14,468 bases of DNA, from the NCBI GenBank assembly GCA_001632425.1, contig KV425707.1:1-14468 (forward strand), written 5' to 3'. This document shows positions 1 to 8,099 of this stretch, one piece after another; the stretch's first letter is position 1, and each line of letters opens with the position of its first letter. The position numbers and the translations under genes were made by a program. Below the pieces are notes generated by a model. It had not been told where the DNA came from. It searched no databases and saw only the letters and a list, made by a program, of their open reading frames with translations. The DNA is from Neolentinus lepideus HHB14362 ss-1. Its lineage: Eukaryota > Basidiomycota > Agaricomycetes > Gloeophyllales > Gloeophyllaceae.

Positions 1-107
1 TGCATTCAAGGCCACAAAACACTCATATCTGTTTAATAGAGCATTAATTAAACCCAAGTAACATTTGACTACGTGCTTCACTCCGCAAAAGACTCAACTT
101 GGTCCTA
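1..107. repeat. 107-bp dispersed direct repeat, copy 1 (cut by window edge)
   Basis: Positions 1-107 match 4475-4581 in the same orientation at 106 of 107 bases; the only difference is A at 96 against G at 4570. Similarity stops at 108/4582. The left limit is unknown because the window begins inside the repeat. On the minus strand copy 2 can be read as part of an 81-residue open frame, but no protein family is recognised. Confidence 0.9.
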
Positions 108-295
108 CAGTGTAAGTCGCTCAAAACCGACCACTCGGCAATAGGCGGGACTGCAACCATATCAGGACCTCGGAAGAAATCCGTGTTGGGACAAAAACTA
201 TACCAATCGACTCCTTTTTGTCGTAGCTTGCGACCTATCAGGTTACATTTTCCAAATTCAGGATTTTGAGATTTTGACCCTTCCGATATTTGAAT

Positions 296-317
296 TTGAG
301 TCGGAGTTGAGTCGGAG
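296..317. repeat. 11-bp tandem duplication
   Basis: The unit ttgagtcggag occurs twice back to back (296-306 and 307-317) with no mismatch. It is short and probably of no functional meaning. Confidence 0.85.
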
Positions 318-684
318 TTACCATATCAGGTGAATATTTCGGCGAATACCGGTCGGACCTCTAATGTGACTTCAGAACACCACCACTACTTCTATGATAT
401 GGGGCGGTATATACATGCAGAGCATATGCAGATTTAATTTAGTGATATGTTATGGTCAATCATGATGTTTGCACCAGTACACCAGTGTGGGCAAAATTTT
501 CTCACAGTGAGTTTTGTGTTGAGGCCTCGGCTGAAGGAGCAGTACTCAGCCGGAGAGAAACCTGGAATTGACTTGTTTAGCACCTGAGAAGTGTTGCTGC
601 TTTAGCTTATGCTGTCTTTTTGTCGAAGGAGCAATGCCAGCCTTACACACTAAGTATACTAGACTTCTGGTATCCAATATTTGA

Positions 685-700
685 ATGATTACGTAATCAT
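685..700. promoter_or_regulatory. perfect 16-bp palindrome with TTACGTAA core
   Basis: The sequence atgattacgtaatcat is its own reverse complement. The TTACGTAA core is the type of site bound by bZIP dimers (Yap, C/EBP and ATF families). No gene start is seen close by, so a regulatory role is only a possibility. Confidence 0.3.
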
Positions 701-797
701 CCAAAAAAATCAAAATGTGTATTTACGCATCTTTTGCCCAAGTTTATGTTTCAAATTTTCTTCCGGGTGCCTCCGGCGCCTCGGTTCGAGCTGACCG

Positions 798-1000
798 CAT
801 CAGGAAAATGTCATCCGGACTTAGCAGTCTTTCCCGGTCTTTTTCGGTCTTTGGATGCCTTATTTAAGAGAAATTAAGCCAAGTCCCGGCGCCTAAAGCG
901 CCGAAAGGTAGCAAAAGATGCCCGAAAGTCCGTTTAAGACACCTTTAAGTCCCTTAAGGAAATTTAAGCCAAGTCCCTTCAGCCTGACATTTTCCTGATG
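798..1000. mobile_element. 203-bp MITE with perfect 16-bp TIRs
   Basis: The ends catcaggaaaatgtca (798-813) and its exact reverse complement (985-1000) enclose 171 bp with no coding capacity. The inside holds two near-identical 17-bp blocks (871-887 and 961-977, one mismatch) and many TTAAG motifs. A clear target-site duplication is not visible; if the TIR begins at CAGG, a two-base AT could serve. The terminal CATCAGGAAAA is shared with the larger TIR element at 1955-4071, which suggests a related transposase family. A hairpin (gatggcc/ggccatc, 997-1016) overlaps the right edge. Confidence 0.7.
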
Positions 1001-1268
1001 GCCTGTGCTGGCCATCATTGATAGCCGCTGAGAAGATGAACTCCGCGTAGTTCCCCAGAATCATCCTGGTGATCTGAGGGTGGCGGTAGTACGTGTCAGT
1101 GATACGAGAAAGCTCGACATCTGAGACCCTGACAGTTCATGATACAGACTTGCACCTTAGTACTCCATCGAAGGTTGTCATGAACTACTCGATTTGGGCC
1201 AGTTTCACTCATACATCTGTTGCAAGAATATCGTACAATTCATATGCAGGAACATTCAAAGGCTAAAG
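1001..1268. other. 3' flank of the lectin gene
   Basis: No gene is seen. This stretch lies downstream of the minus-strand lectin stop codon and should contain its 3' untranslated region and polyadenylation site; no unambiguous signal was identified. Confidence 0.5.
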
Positions 1269-1848
1269 TCACGCCTTTGCAAAGATCCACCAGTTACGGC
1301 GATCAGCTGCATTATTCGCAAGGGTAATCTGTCCGAAATAGTTAGCACAGGGAGAATATAAGCGCGCTTGTAATTGGTGTCATACCGGAGTCTGATTCTG
1401 GTCATCATTGAAGCCCCAGAATAGGCGGCTGTCAGTAGTCGCAATTCTAAGTCACCGATAGTTTTAGCTTCGATGGTATAGAGGCAACAGACACGACTCA
1501 CGTATACCTTCCCTTGACGTTCGTTTCCTGTATGCTGAACTGCTGAGCGTCGGGCCACCCCGCAACTTGGGTGCCGACAGTGCCTTGATGCCCAGTATTC
1601 GCGTAGTTTGCGTGTCCAACATTCTGGATGGTGTATCTACCGTTTCCGAGCTCACTGAGGTTCCACTGTATACCCATGAAGAAGTTATAAAAATTGAACG
1701 ATAGAGGGAGCTGGCTCACCTTTTCATCAGCGCTGTTCTGCGGAACATTTGCAACAATTGGAGACCCCTTGTTAGGGTCGGGCAAGTATGCCAGGTTCGA
1801 GAACTGAACGTTGGTGATGGTGTAGCGGCCTGTAACAATGGTGGACAT
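1269..1848 (-). CDS. ricin-B-like beta-trefoil lectin, four exons
   Basis: Exons are 1848-1720, 1665-1502, 1446-1386 and 1328-1269 on the minus strand, giving 137 residues. The three introns (54, 55 and 57 nt) are GTGAGC..ACAG, GTGAGT..TTAG and GTATGA..ACAG; the last has a CTAAC branch site. The product has three repeats, each opening with GRYTI (residues 7-11, 52-56, 95-99), and QxW-like endings (EKW at 42-44, QQF at 84-86, NWW at 130-132). This is the pattern of a single R-type beta-trefoil domain. There is no signal peptide or membrane segment, so it is probably cytoplasmic. In fungi such lectins bind glycans and many act in defence against grazers; this role is family knowledge, not shown here. 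The ATG at 1848 follows a TATA box by about 50 nt; frames open further upstream lack ATG. A beta-trefoil protease inhibitor is a less likely alternative. Confidence 0.85.
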
Positions 1849-1898
1849 GTCGAATGCAAGAATGTGATGATGGTTGGCCTTGCAGCACAGACGAGAGC

Positions 1899-1905
1899 TT
1901 TTATA
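1899..1905 (-). promoter_or_regulatory. TATA box of the lectin gene
   Basis: The minus strand reads GTATAAAAGC here, with TATAAAA at 1905-1899, about 50 bases before the ATG at 1848. This is the usual spacing for a short fungal leader. The left end of the TIR element lies 50 bases further upstream. Confidence 0.6.
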
Positions 1906-2080
1906 CTCCACATCGGCCAGAAAATTCACCCTGCCAACTCAACGTCATGAGCATTACATCAGGAAAAACCTCCCATGCTTATCATATCATATCATGTCTA
2001 ATACGGTCGAATTATACCTGATTAAATGATTTCACCTGTCATGTCTGATAAGGCCACTGAGGCTAGTCCCTCAGCTGATT

Positions 2081-2120
2081 CTGTATGATCATTCCTAATT
2101 CCGTATGATCAGTCCTAACT
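2081..2120. repeat. two imperfect 20-bp tandem units in the TIR element subterminal region
   Basis: Units 2081-2100 and 2101-2120 match at 17 of 20 bases and share GTATGATCA. A small inverted repeat (ctgagg/cctcag, about 2057-2074) lies just before. Subterminal repeats of this kind often serve as transposase binding sites, but that is inference. Confidence 0.6.
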
Positions 2121-2177
2121 ACACTGACCTCAGATCTAATTAAACTATTATCATGTTGAATGAAGACACTCAGTTGC

Positions 2178-3452
2178 GGTAATACCACATATTATTAGCT
2201 TCTATGTACATACAAATGCACTATACAAATACACAGACAAAAGGACAATAAAAGTCGAGACTAAACTAAGGTCCATCAAGCCAACAGTGTTCAGCTCCCG
2301 ACTGGTCACCAAGGCGCCCGACCCAGTTGCAGCTCTGCAGCAACACAATAAGTAAAGTGCAACTGTACAGAACATGATACTCACCGCGCTGTCCGGAAGA
2401 GTTAATTCATGATTTGGTAGTAGCAAGGCACAGCAGCGGTCCTGACATAGATTGAGCATGCTGATATGGACCTCAATTACGTAGTCACCCGAGTTCTATT
2501 CATCAATAGCCACATGAATATATTGGTAGCATCCTCAGGCATATACAAGAACACTTACCGTAGTACATACACAAGGGTAACTATGGTACCCGGGGTTCAT
2601 AATCGCTGGAGAAGAACAAGTCGTACTGTCAGTCTCCGAGTGACACAGAGCCAGTCACCTCAACAGCTCCTTCATCCTCCCACGCGAGCTCTTCCTGCCG
2701 CGCCTCGATCACCTCCAGCCGCAACCCGAGTACAGCAATGTCGACGTTCAGCGACGTCGTTGAAGAGAAATTGGGGTCGTCGCTGAAGTGCGATGGGGTG
2801 AGCGTTGGTGAGGCCGCCGCGATTTCAGACGCCATGGCGGAAAAGGACAAGGACATCGTCCAGCTTGCGCGTCTGGGGTAATCATATTCGTATACACGTT
2901 CCTCATCGACCTGGACATAAGATTCAGCCCCATAGAGTGCGCGTGCGCAGGACGGACCTCAACAAAAACAGCGACAGTCCTCGCTCGGGATCCGCTTACG
3001 GTGTTCAGTGGAGACTCCGAGAATCGCGCCTGTGTTAAATACCAGGGTAAAGGCTCTAGAAATGGGGTTGGGGTTCTTCTTCAAGTAGTTAAGACGGCGG
3101 GCACGCACCAACCAGGTAGAAATGTCAATCTCCGGGTTATGCAGATAGCAGGGCCGCCGTGGGTATGGATGAGACTGCAGCTATTTGTTATGGGACACGG
3201 GAACAGCGATATGCTACGAAAAAGTGTGCAAACGCGCGGTGTGCAGTGCCGAGGGACAAGGGAAAGAACAAGAAGGGAGTCGCGACTCGCAAAGGGTGGA
3301 GTTTGAATTTTGGAATCAACGAAGTCATGTGATCGTGCTTGATGACGCGCGTCTCACGATTTCTGGTCTAGCCTCCTGCATCCAGACCTCGGATTCGCAG
3401 CGTTGGTTTGACCTCGGTACACGATTGCAGCCCCTTATGCTGGCCTCAACGT
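2178..3452. other. interior of the TIR element, no recognised gene
   Basis: Two overlapping small frames are the best candidates. On plus, 2738-2881 begins with ATG and gives 47 residues with good codon flow (starting MSTFSDVVEEKL). On minus, 2835-2629 gives 68 residues, rich in Ala, Ser and Glu. They occupy the same bases in opposite directions, so at most one is likely real. Neither is recognised. From about 2900 to 3450 there are several short frames on both strands without conserved motifs. This may be more captured and decayed host DNA. Confidence 0.3.
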
Positions 3453-3905
3453 GATGAACCTCTCTGCCTCTTCCTCCTCTCCACATCGGACTCGGGCGCC
3501 TTTCCCCGCCCCGCAGAGGCAGTGAGCCACTTTGGTCGGTGCTCCTCCGCTCAGACCTCCCACCCGACCTCGTCGATGAACTCAACCTTGGAGTCTTCGG
3601 CATCGGCGATAGCGCCTATGAAAAGTTTTGTTGGCCCACCGAGCTGCTCGAGCGCCGCCTAGAGGTCCTGGGAGGACACGCGCTCGTGCAGAGGGGTGAG
3701 TGCGACGACCAGTATCTGCTCAGGTGAGTGGCCGTGTCTGCGCTGGCTCGGTGAATGCTAATTGGGTGCAGGGTCGGCGGCGTGCTGCTGCCGTGGCTCG
3801 ACACGCTCACAAACGACCTCACCGAGCACTTCCCGTGCGCCCCGCCATCCGACAATGACATCCTACCACCACAAAGAGTCACGCTCGTCCCTACGCCGTC
3901 ACCAG
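3453..3905 (+). pseudogene. fragment of TAH18/NDOR1-type diflavin reductase (flavodoxin domain)
   Basis: The family passes electrons from NADPH through FAD and FMN to the Dre2 iron-sulfur assembly protein. Here only the C-terminal half of the FMN-binding flavodoxin domain is present. Readable parts are a degenerate STTGxG loop (STSDSG, about 3477-3494), then LLRSDLPPDL, then the hallmark FGIGDSAYEKFCWP, then LLPWLD after a 48-nt intron (3724-3771, GTGAGT..GCTAAT..GCAG, phase 2). A frameshift lies at about 3520-3540, between the STSDSG part and LLRSDL. The N-terminal FMN P-loop and the FAD and NADPH domains are missing. Retention of the intron means it was copied as DNA, not through mRNA. It lies inside the TIR element, which probably captured it. 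Confidence 0.8.
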
Positions 3906-4071
3906 GTGCTAGTTTATATCATATAGTAAAAACACTAGTCATGTAATTACAACAAATTCAAATTTATTATGTTCTGATTATGTTCAATCATATAAATTAT
4001 CTACATCAGATGGATTTTGTCAATCAGATGTGAATTAGATATGATTAGCTCAGGAGGTTTTTCCTGATGTA

Positions 4072-4474
4072 CTTGCATTCATTACTAAGTCAGGTTTAAT
4101 GAACATACCGGAATCCTCACGGAGAAAAGACGCAGCGATCGCGTTTGACCCAAAGATACGGAGCGAGAGAAGATTCAGCTATAGAATAGTTACGGATCTT
4201 GGCTTGTGAATGATATGATGGGTAAGATGTAAGCGAGGAGCGAGATCGCAACTTGGACAAACAAGAGCTGTTGGATTTGCACGGAGCTATTGCAAGCTTT
4301 GACAGGTCGAAATACGCATAATATATTCGAGGAGTCGCTATAGCATGCGATTAAAAAGATTATACCGCGGTTGACTTCCCAGCCCTAATAAATTGCGGGA
4401 GAATCTTCGCGGCGACACGAGAATATCAGTACAAGCCCCGATGATTTCTTAGTGCTTCCTATCGCTGGAATGAG
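4072..4474. other. no gene recognised
   Basis: The sequence is between the TIR element and repeat copy 2. On the minus strand there are stretches of Ser/Arg-rich open frame (about 4100-4300) but no continuous exon structure and no known motif. Confidence 0.4.
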
Positions 4475-4581
4475 TGCATTCAAGGCCACAAAACACTCAT
4501 ATCTGTTTAATAGAGCATTAATTAAACCCAAGTAACATTTGACTACGTGCTTCACTCCGCAAAAGACTCGACTTGGTCCTA
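4475..4581. repeat. 107-bp dispersed direct repeat, copy 2
   Basis: Second copy of 1-107, same orientation, one substitution. The bases before 4475 belong to a minus-strand open frame (4630-4385) that runs through the repeat. The repeat may be part of a transposon family or of a duplicated gene; no family was recognised. Confidence 0.9.
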
Positions 4582-5108
4582 TGACCACTGAAAGCCGCGC
4601 GTCCGAAGCAGTGGATGGTGAACCATGCATTGATGGAACACTAGTACTGCTGCATCAGAAAACTTGAGCGCTACCAATTCATTGCATCCAGTTCGACAGA
4701 ACCTTGGGTAGCTCCAACCGGCAGGGCCGACGAGAGGCTGAAAAATTCCCAAGAATGGCGTCTGCGCAGTGCTGAATTTCCATAAGCTTCCAACTACTTG
4801 CAAGTTCCGATTCCTTCATCTTGGCCATCTGATCATGAACCTGGGTGCTACATCAGTGCTATGACCTTTCTAGAATGCCCATCCTGGCTGAAGGGAACAT
4901 CGAAAGAAGGACCTAAGATTTTAAAGTACTACACGAGCGTATGTGGGTGTACCCGTATCCCATCCGTGCAGAAATCTAACCCGTGCACCCATGAAGATTG
5001 CAGGTAGGGGTTTAGCCGGGGGTACGTATGTGTCGTGTGATTACAGGTATCCCCACAGGTTAATAACGCCGCAGGGTATCAGCGATTTGTCACCAGTTCC
5101 TCCGAGTC
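4582..5108. other. no gene recognised
   Basis: Short frames exist on both strands (minus 4803-4579, plus 4798-5007) but none has a known motif. Around 4940-5060 there are repeated ACCCGT and GTGCACC motifs of a kind seen in repetitive fungal DNA. Confidence 0.4.
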
Positions 5109-5578
5109 ATGGCGCAACGGGTCGACAGCGCCACGGATTTCTTCCGAACGGGGGACTACGACACCGACGGCGCTCTGACAGTTGGTCAATCCTCAGCGCT
5201 CAGCGCAGACGGGAAGAGCAGAGTCCTATGCTCAAGGAGCAGTCTCGCATCTCCCGCCAAGGTCAAGGTCGTGGTCAGCCACACCGATGATGCCGGAAGA
5301 GTCAAGCAATGGCAGATGCTGGTGAGCCATTGTCTTGTCATGCCAACCTTACTCACTTACCGCTAAGATTGTCTACAGTGGAAAGGGCTCTGCCGAGTCT
5401 GGACAAGTAGATATATTGTTATTATATAATGTTATAATTACTTGTGAATTCGCATCACCATCAACCTCATCTAACACAGTAATAGACTTGATCTCTTCGT
5501 CCTTCACCAGACTCTAGGACCCAAGGCAAAGCAGTACTTGCTCGAGTACTTTGAGATAAAAGGCGATTAAAGACTTGG
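5109..5578 (+). pseudogene. unrecognised gene remnant, first exon and intron
   Basis: An ATG at 5109 opens 71 codons up to 5321, followed by a well-formed 57-nt intron (5322-5378, GTGAGC..GCTAAGAT..CTACAG). After splicing the frame stops about 17 codons later, in an AT-rich insertion-like patch around 5410-5450. The product is rich in Ser, Asp and Val and shows no recognised domain. It may be the 5' part of the remnant at 6165-6800. It was compared by eye with the starts of basidiomycete KDZ transposases, but no decisive motif was found. Confidence 0.3.
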
Positions 5579-6164
5579 GATAGAAGGAGCCGGTCTCGAC
5601 TGAAGACGCGCTCTACGACAACTGACGTGGTTTTCGTGATTATGATTCAGCGTCTGCAACTAAAGCATATACAAGAGAACGAGTACAGAGTTCAAGATCC
5701 AACCAGGTCCTCGGCAAACGCCGAACATCCCCACCGTGACGTTATAATCCGATCCTTGTGCAACTTCATCGCTCACAGCGCCTTTTGTTCCCGTCGTGGT
5801 GTGGGAGACAACAGATCGTGCAGAGGACGGCGATATACCTGGGAGCATCGCCTTGACATGGGCACCCGCTCCTGCTTCCATGTGGACTACATGGCGACTG
5901 CCTTCTATCGGAAGACAAACATCAAAGTACAGCAGATACGCAAGTGCCTAGTTTTGTCGTGCTAGAGTCCTGGTGCCCAGTCAAGAAGGCATCACATGGC
6001 GCTACAGCCCCAAGGTTACGATAGATTCAGTGAGACCGCCGCAGTAGCTGCCTACCGAGCATGTTGTATACTTATACGTGATGCAATCACGACCATATCA
6101 AGGTGTGCCAACCCGCTGGTACACTTAGCGCTGTAACTAACATTCATCGAGTATTTGCATGCAG
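5579..6164. other. no gene recognised
   Basis: Short frames occur on both strands (plus 5627-5965, minus 5881-5660) without motifs. The end of the stretch (6134-6164) looks like an intron 3' end, with CTAAC followed by TGCAG, leading into the remnant exon at 6165. Confidence 0.35.
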
Positions 6165-6800
6165 AGCGCTCGCTCACATTACTACTCCAACGGGAGCTGC
6201 CCGATGACTTGCATGACGCCTTGCGTCGACAGGTCGAAGATTACAGTCTTCACAGATGTAAGTATCCAGTTCACTGCGCACTTTAAACACGACACTTTCT
6301 CGCTATAAATGCTCCAAACTCGCTCAAAACCCAATATGCTCCCGTGCGAACTGAGTTGTTACTCCAGCATGTGCAGGAACTATCGCAGATTCCAGACCCC
6401 TACAAGCTTGGGGCCGATTTTCCCAGAGGACCTTGAGACCCCGATTGGATTAGTGTTCAGATTTTGAAGAAGTGGACACAACAGGCAGAGCAGCAATTTG
6501 ACAAGGCTGTGGCACAACGTGAGTGAGGTGGTTCTTCAGGAAAACATCATAATCTGACCCTTCGCCGCCATTCTTGTCAGCGAAGTGAAAGGCTGCAGCC
6601 GAACAAGGTACGTGCGCATGACCGCGTCAGATGGACTTGATATCTGATGTCTGACCGTGTGTTGCAGTTCTTTCACGAAGCAGATCGTAGAGGCTCTGGA
6701 AGGGGATGGCAGAGGAAGGAGATGAGCATCTACGTAATATTGCGGAGCTCTTGGGACTCCAGTTCAATATGTTGAGCGCAAAATGTGGTCCAAGTCTTGC
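6165..6800 (+). pseudogene. decayed multi-exon gene, function unknown
   Basis: Exon-like blocks are 6165-6257, about 6330-6518, a 27-nt micro-exon 6581-6607, and 6668 to about 6790. The introns 6519-6580 (62 nt) and 6608-6667 (60 nt) both begin GTGAGT or GTACGT, contain CTGAC and end CAG. When they are removed, one frame runs through from ELSQIPDPY and DPDWISVQILKKW to GDEHLRNIAELLGLQFN, but with in-frame TGA near 6433, TGA at about 6586 and TAG near 6688. The intron following 6257 has a good donor and no clear acceptor. The product is rich in Gln, Glu, Lys and Leu, suggesting helical or coiled-coil structure. No family is recognised. Preserved splice sites with in-frame stops indicate a pseudogene rather than chance. 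Confidence 0.45.
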
Positions 6801-6939
6801 GGCATGAAGCCTTGTATGCTCGACGGGATGCTGTGATCTTGCGGCCGGCGCTATGCACAAGGATCAAATAGTTCATGATGACCTGTCAGCAATTGCTCAA
6901 GAATAGAAGCGGAATAGCCGCTGCCCGCTGAACGCTCTA
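6801..6939. other. no gene recognised
   Basis: A short stretch between two remnants. A possible continuation of the preceding frame is closed by stops. Confidence 0.3.
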
Positions 6940-7338
6940 GCAATCTAGACACTGGAGTTAGCCTGCGGATCCGTCGTATGTCATGCATGTTGGTTCCCCG
7001 TGGCTTTAGACGGCCACAGGTATGTTTATGGCAGTTATCGATAAAGCGACGGTGAAATTCTGCATTTATCTGATGAGTGGCATGTGGCTACTTTTGATTT
7101 GCTTGCTTGATCAGGTATTTTCACAAGTTCTGTACCATATTGTTCGTGGCTGAGACTGGCGCGTTTCATCTAGCGCTCGGAGCGCTAGCTCGTCATTTGA
7201 GATGGAAGCTGCCCTTGTCAAGAACTGCTGACTTCCGAGGTAAGCGTGCCGCATTCTTGAACAAAAGTTATATCAGAGCCGAGATGCAGAGAGGCTTCCG
7301 ATCCTGTGCCAGGCTGTCCGGTCGTTTACCCCATGATT
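6940..7338 (+). pseudogene. unrecognised gene remnant with two introns
   Basis: An exon-like block ending at 7019 (..DGH) is followed by a possible 95-nt intron (7020-7114, GTATGT..GATCAG). The next block, 7115 to about 7240, reads HKFCTILFVAETGAFHLALG and continues with Arg/Leu-rich sequence. A second possible intron begins GTAAGC at about 7241 and ends GATGCAG at about 7289; the frame then stops at a TGA near 7337. The hydrophobic stretch could be a membrane segment. No family is recognised and the model is weak. Confidence 0.25.
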
Positions 7339-8099
7339 CTCTGGCGTTTCTCGAGTGGCCCGCACTATCTGAGGATTCTTCTTTCTCTTCGCATCTTTCG
7401 GACATCCGATTCATTGGACGGCGGTTGTTCACTGCCGAGGATAAGAATTGTGCGGAGCATCAACGATCAGTAGCGAAATACCAATCTCCAACAGCTCCGG
7501 ACTTCTGCCACCCGATATATTGGTGTCGACTCCACCGTTCCTCTGTACCGCTATATGTACTTGATTGCGAACCACTTTTTCCGTTCTATAGCGACCACGG
7601 GCCTCACCTAAGCTACAACCAGAATAATCCCTGGAACACTATGTGACGAACTCGACTTTGTTCATCGGCGCGAACGGAAGGAATGGCAGGTTTGAACGCA
7701 CTAGTATATCGCACAACGCTTCGTTCAGTTAATATTGTCGTCCTGTGGGAACACAAAACTTCGTGCGTGGTTGTGCTAATGATATCGTGCAGATGGTGTG
7801 AGTACGTACTGCTGCTATTCATCGGCTCACTCCTCATTGTTGGACCTGATACAAGTTTTGGCCCACATATGACAGATAGGCTGTATAAGAACCGCCATCG
7901 GAGACGCCTATTAGCCGTGTACAGACTCACTGCAACTGGTGCGTCATTCATCGTAAAGGCTTCAGCCCTGATGTTCTTGCATAGGATGTACCCACTACAA
8001 AGTAAGAGGTACAATCTTCGCATGAATAGACCCGTCCACGTCCATCAGTATGAACATCGGAAGCTAGCTTAATCCCGATTGCAATCACAGTCGAAACAA
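7339..8099. other. no gene recognised, 3' flank of the permease
   Basis: Long frames exist on both strands (plus 7107-7646 and 7683-8072, minus 8023-7613), but none has introns, motifs or a convincing composition. The right part should hold the 3' untranslated region of the minus-strand permease gene. Confidence 0.35.

Larger units (their letters stand above)
108..797. other. gene-free stretch, AT-rich
   Basis: No open frame with plausible exon structure was seen on either strand. It contains an 11-bp tandem duplication at 296-317 and a 16-bp palindrome at 685-700. The 3' part (about 745-797) becomes GC-rich and leads into the MITE at 798. Confidence 0.5.
1955..4071. mobile_element. TIR DNA transposon, about 2.1 kb, without recognisable transposase
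   Basis: The end tacatcaggaaaaacctcc (1955-1973) is the exact reverse complement of 4053-4071. Similarity continues inward for another 15 bases with 4 mismatches, so the TIR is about 34 bp. The outermost TA on each side could be a TA target-site duplication as in Tc1/mariner-like elements, leaving CATCAGG as the true terminus. Inside are tandem repeats, uncertain ORFs and a broken TAH18 flavodoxin fragment, but nothing like a DDE transposase. The simplest reading is a non-autonomous element carrying captured host DNA. A chance pairing of two related solo ends flanking ordinary DNA is not excluded. Confidence 0.6.

Noticed and set aside
1256..1558. Minus-strand ORF of 100 residues
   Set aside because: It reads through introns 2 and 3 of the lectin gene in the wrong frame; the spliced model explains this DNA fully.
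5109..7338. KDZ-type or helitron transposase remnant
   Set aside because: The degenerate multi-exon region was considered as such, but none of the conserved transposase or helicase motifs could be found.
7107..7646. Plus-strand ORF of 179 residues as a gene
   Set aside because: It has no ATG-supported start, no motif, and conflicts with a possible intron at 7241-7289; the opposite strand is open over similar lengths nearby.
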